Assembly (NCBI GenBank): GCA_903838055.1
Contig: CAILWV010000016.1
Coordinates: 27,252-91,251 of the forward strand
DNA from: an uncultured Bacteroidota bacterium
Lineage (GTDB): Bacteria > Bacteroidota > Bacteroidia > Flavobacteriales > Flavobacteriaceae
Direction: 5' to 3'
DNA: 64,000 nt
The position numbers and the translations under genes are program-made. Positions 63,479 to 64,000 of this stretch are shown here, in pieces. The notes below the pieces were generated by a model. It worked only from the letters and a program-made list of their open reading frames with translations, ran no database searches and was not told the origin of the DNA. The number at the start of each line of letters is the position of its first letter. Positions within the stretch are counted from its first letter, which is position 1.

Positions 63479-64000
63479 ATGATAAACAACAATCCTATAG
63501 GGCTTTTTGATTCTGGAATTGGCGGAACTTCTATTTGGAGAGAAATCCACCAATTGCTTCCAAATGAAAATACAATTTATCTAGCAGATAGTAAAAATGC
63601 TCCATATGGTGAAAAATCAAAGGAGGAAATAATACATCTGAGTTATAAAAATACAGAGTTTCTTTTAGATCAAAATTGCAAAATTATTGTTGTTGCATGC
63701 AATACAGCAACTACAAATGCGGTGAAAGAATTACGAGCTAAATATAAAGTCCCTTTTATCGGAATTGAACCTGCTATCAAGCCGGCAGCTTTACATTCTA
63801 AAACACAAAAAATAGGAATACTTGCAACTAAAGGGACATTAAATAGTGAATTGTTTTCTAAAAACACAGAACAATTTAAAAACATTCAGATAATAGAACA
63901 AATAGGATTTGGATTAGTAGAATTAATTGAAAATGGGAAAATTAATTCTTCAGAAATGAATGAATTATTAAAAAAATACCTTGACCCAATGATACAATGC
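63479..64000 (+). CDS. murI: glutamate racemase (partial, C-terminus beyond window)
   Basis: The first 174 residues of the enzyme that makes D-glutamate for peptidoglycan. The start MINNNPIGLFDSGIGGTSIWREI has the family opening FDSGIGG; then YLADSKNAPYG and the first catalytic Cys in VVACNTATTNAV. The window ends at DPMIQC, just before the second Cys motif (GCTHYP in the family). It lies 67 nt after ompH, with a terminator and a -7 box between. Confidence 0.96.
   Translation, partial: MINNNPIGLFDSGIGGTSIWREIHQLLPNENTIYLADSKNAPYGEKSKEEIIHLSYKNTEFLLDQNCKIIVVACNTATTNAVKELRAKYKVPFIGIEPAIKPAALHSKTQKIGILATKGTLNSELFSKNTEQFKNIQIIEQIGFGLVELIENGKINSSEMNELLKKYLDPMIQC

Noticed and set aside
1..64000. 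CRISPR array, rRNA operon, integron or replication origin
   Set aside because: No regular direct repeats with spacers, no rRNA-like sequence, no dnaA or oriC-like cluster were seen.

Overview
The window is about 64 kb of a low-GC chromosome from a member of the Bacteroidota, almost certainly Flavobacteriaceae and Flavobacterium-like. The evidence for this is: signal peptides ending in AQ; a type IX secretion C-terminal sorting domain; a PorG-like (DUF6089) gene; a FolK/deoxynucleoside kinase fusion; an alternative complex III (Act) operon; DUF families typical of Flavobacteriia (3098, 3127, 6702, 2797); and repeated TAnnTTTG boxes, the Bacteroidota -7 promoter element, in place of a sigma70 -10 box. 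Most genes are housekeeping genes on a stable chromosome. There is no prophage, CRISPR array, rRNA operon or transposase. Two tRNA genes are present.

Layout. 1-4.3 kb (minus): DUF3127, flavin reductase, leuS. 4.4-8.1 kb (plus): ftsX, an M23-family protein, DUF3098, uppP, truB, the last three tightly coupled. 8.1-12.7 kb: an epimerase, tyrS, queG, ruvB. 12.8-24.4 kb (minus): an eight-gene respiratory operon in which actABCDEF (alternative complex III) is followed by cytochrome oxidase subunits II and I. It carries electrons from menaquinol to oxygen without a bc1 complex. 24.6-33.2 kb: SPOR protein, rlmN, a secreted protein of unknown function, O-methyltransferase, PAP2 phosphatase, TatA, M1 peptidase, DUF6702, a carboxypeptidase-regulatory-like protein, pepE, tRNA-Leu and tRNA-Gly. 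33.3-42.9 kb: mutS, DUF1573, a TrmH-family methylase, folK-dNK, sppA, an AsmA-family protein. 42.9-49.1 kb (more accessory): a GIY-YIG nuclease gene framed by near-perfect 30-bp inverted repeats, DUF2797, GH3, a membrane-spanning kelch/winged-helix regulator candidate, a secreted LamG protein with a T9SS tail, and an orphan ECF-like sigma factor. 49.2-55.9 kb (minus): clpX, clpP, a repeat element, a Fic AMP-transferase, tig, a small membrane protein, an alpha/beta hydrolase, pdxJ. 56.0-64 kb (plus): CBS protein, nadK, porG-like, uppS, bamA, two ompH/skp genes, murI (cut by the window end).

The most interesting non-housekeeping structure is the compact GIY-YIG unit at 42874-43243. It starts on the base after one stop codon, and its two 30-bp ends are inverted copies that each contain a REP-like hairpin. 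It looks like a minimal nuclease-associated mobile or repeat element. Other points of interest are a Fic gene plus a flavobacterial intergenic repeat splitting the usual tig-clpP-clpX order, an M23-family gene without a canonical first zinc motif directly behind ftsX, and the kelch/LamG/sigma region. Some promoter -7 boxes lie only 4-7 nt from start codons, suggesting leaderless transcripts. Start codons were re-chosen where the longest reading frame began at an implausible TTG or overlapped a promoter.
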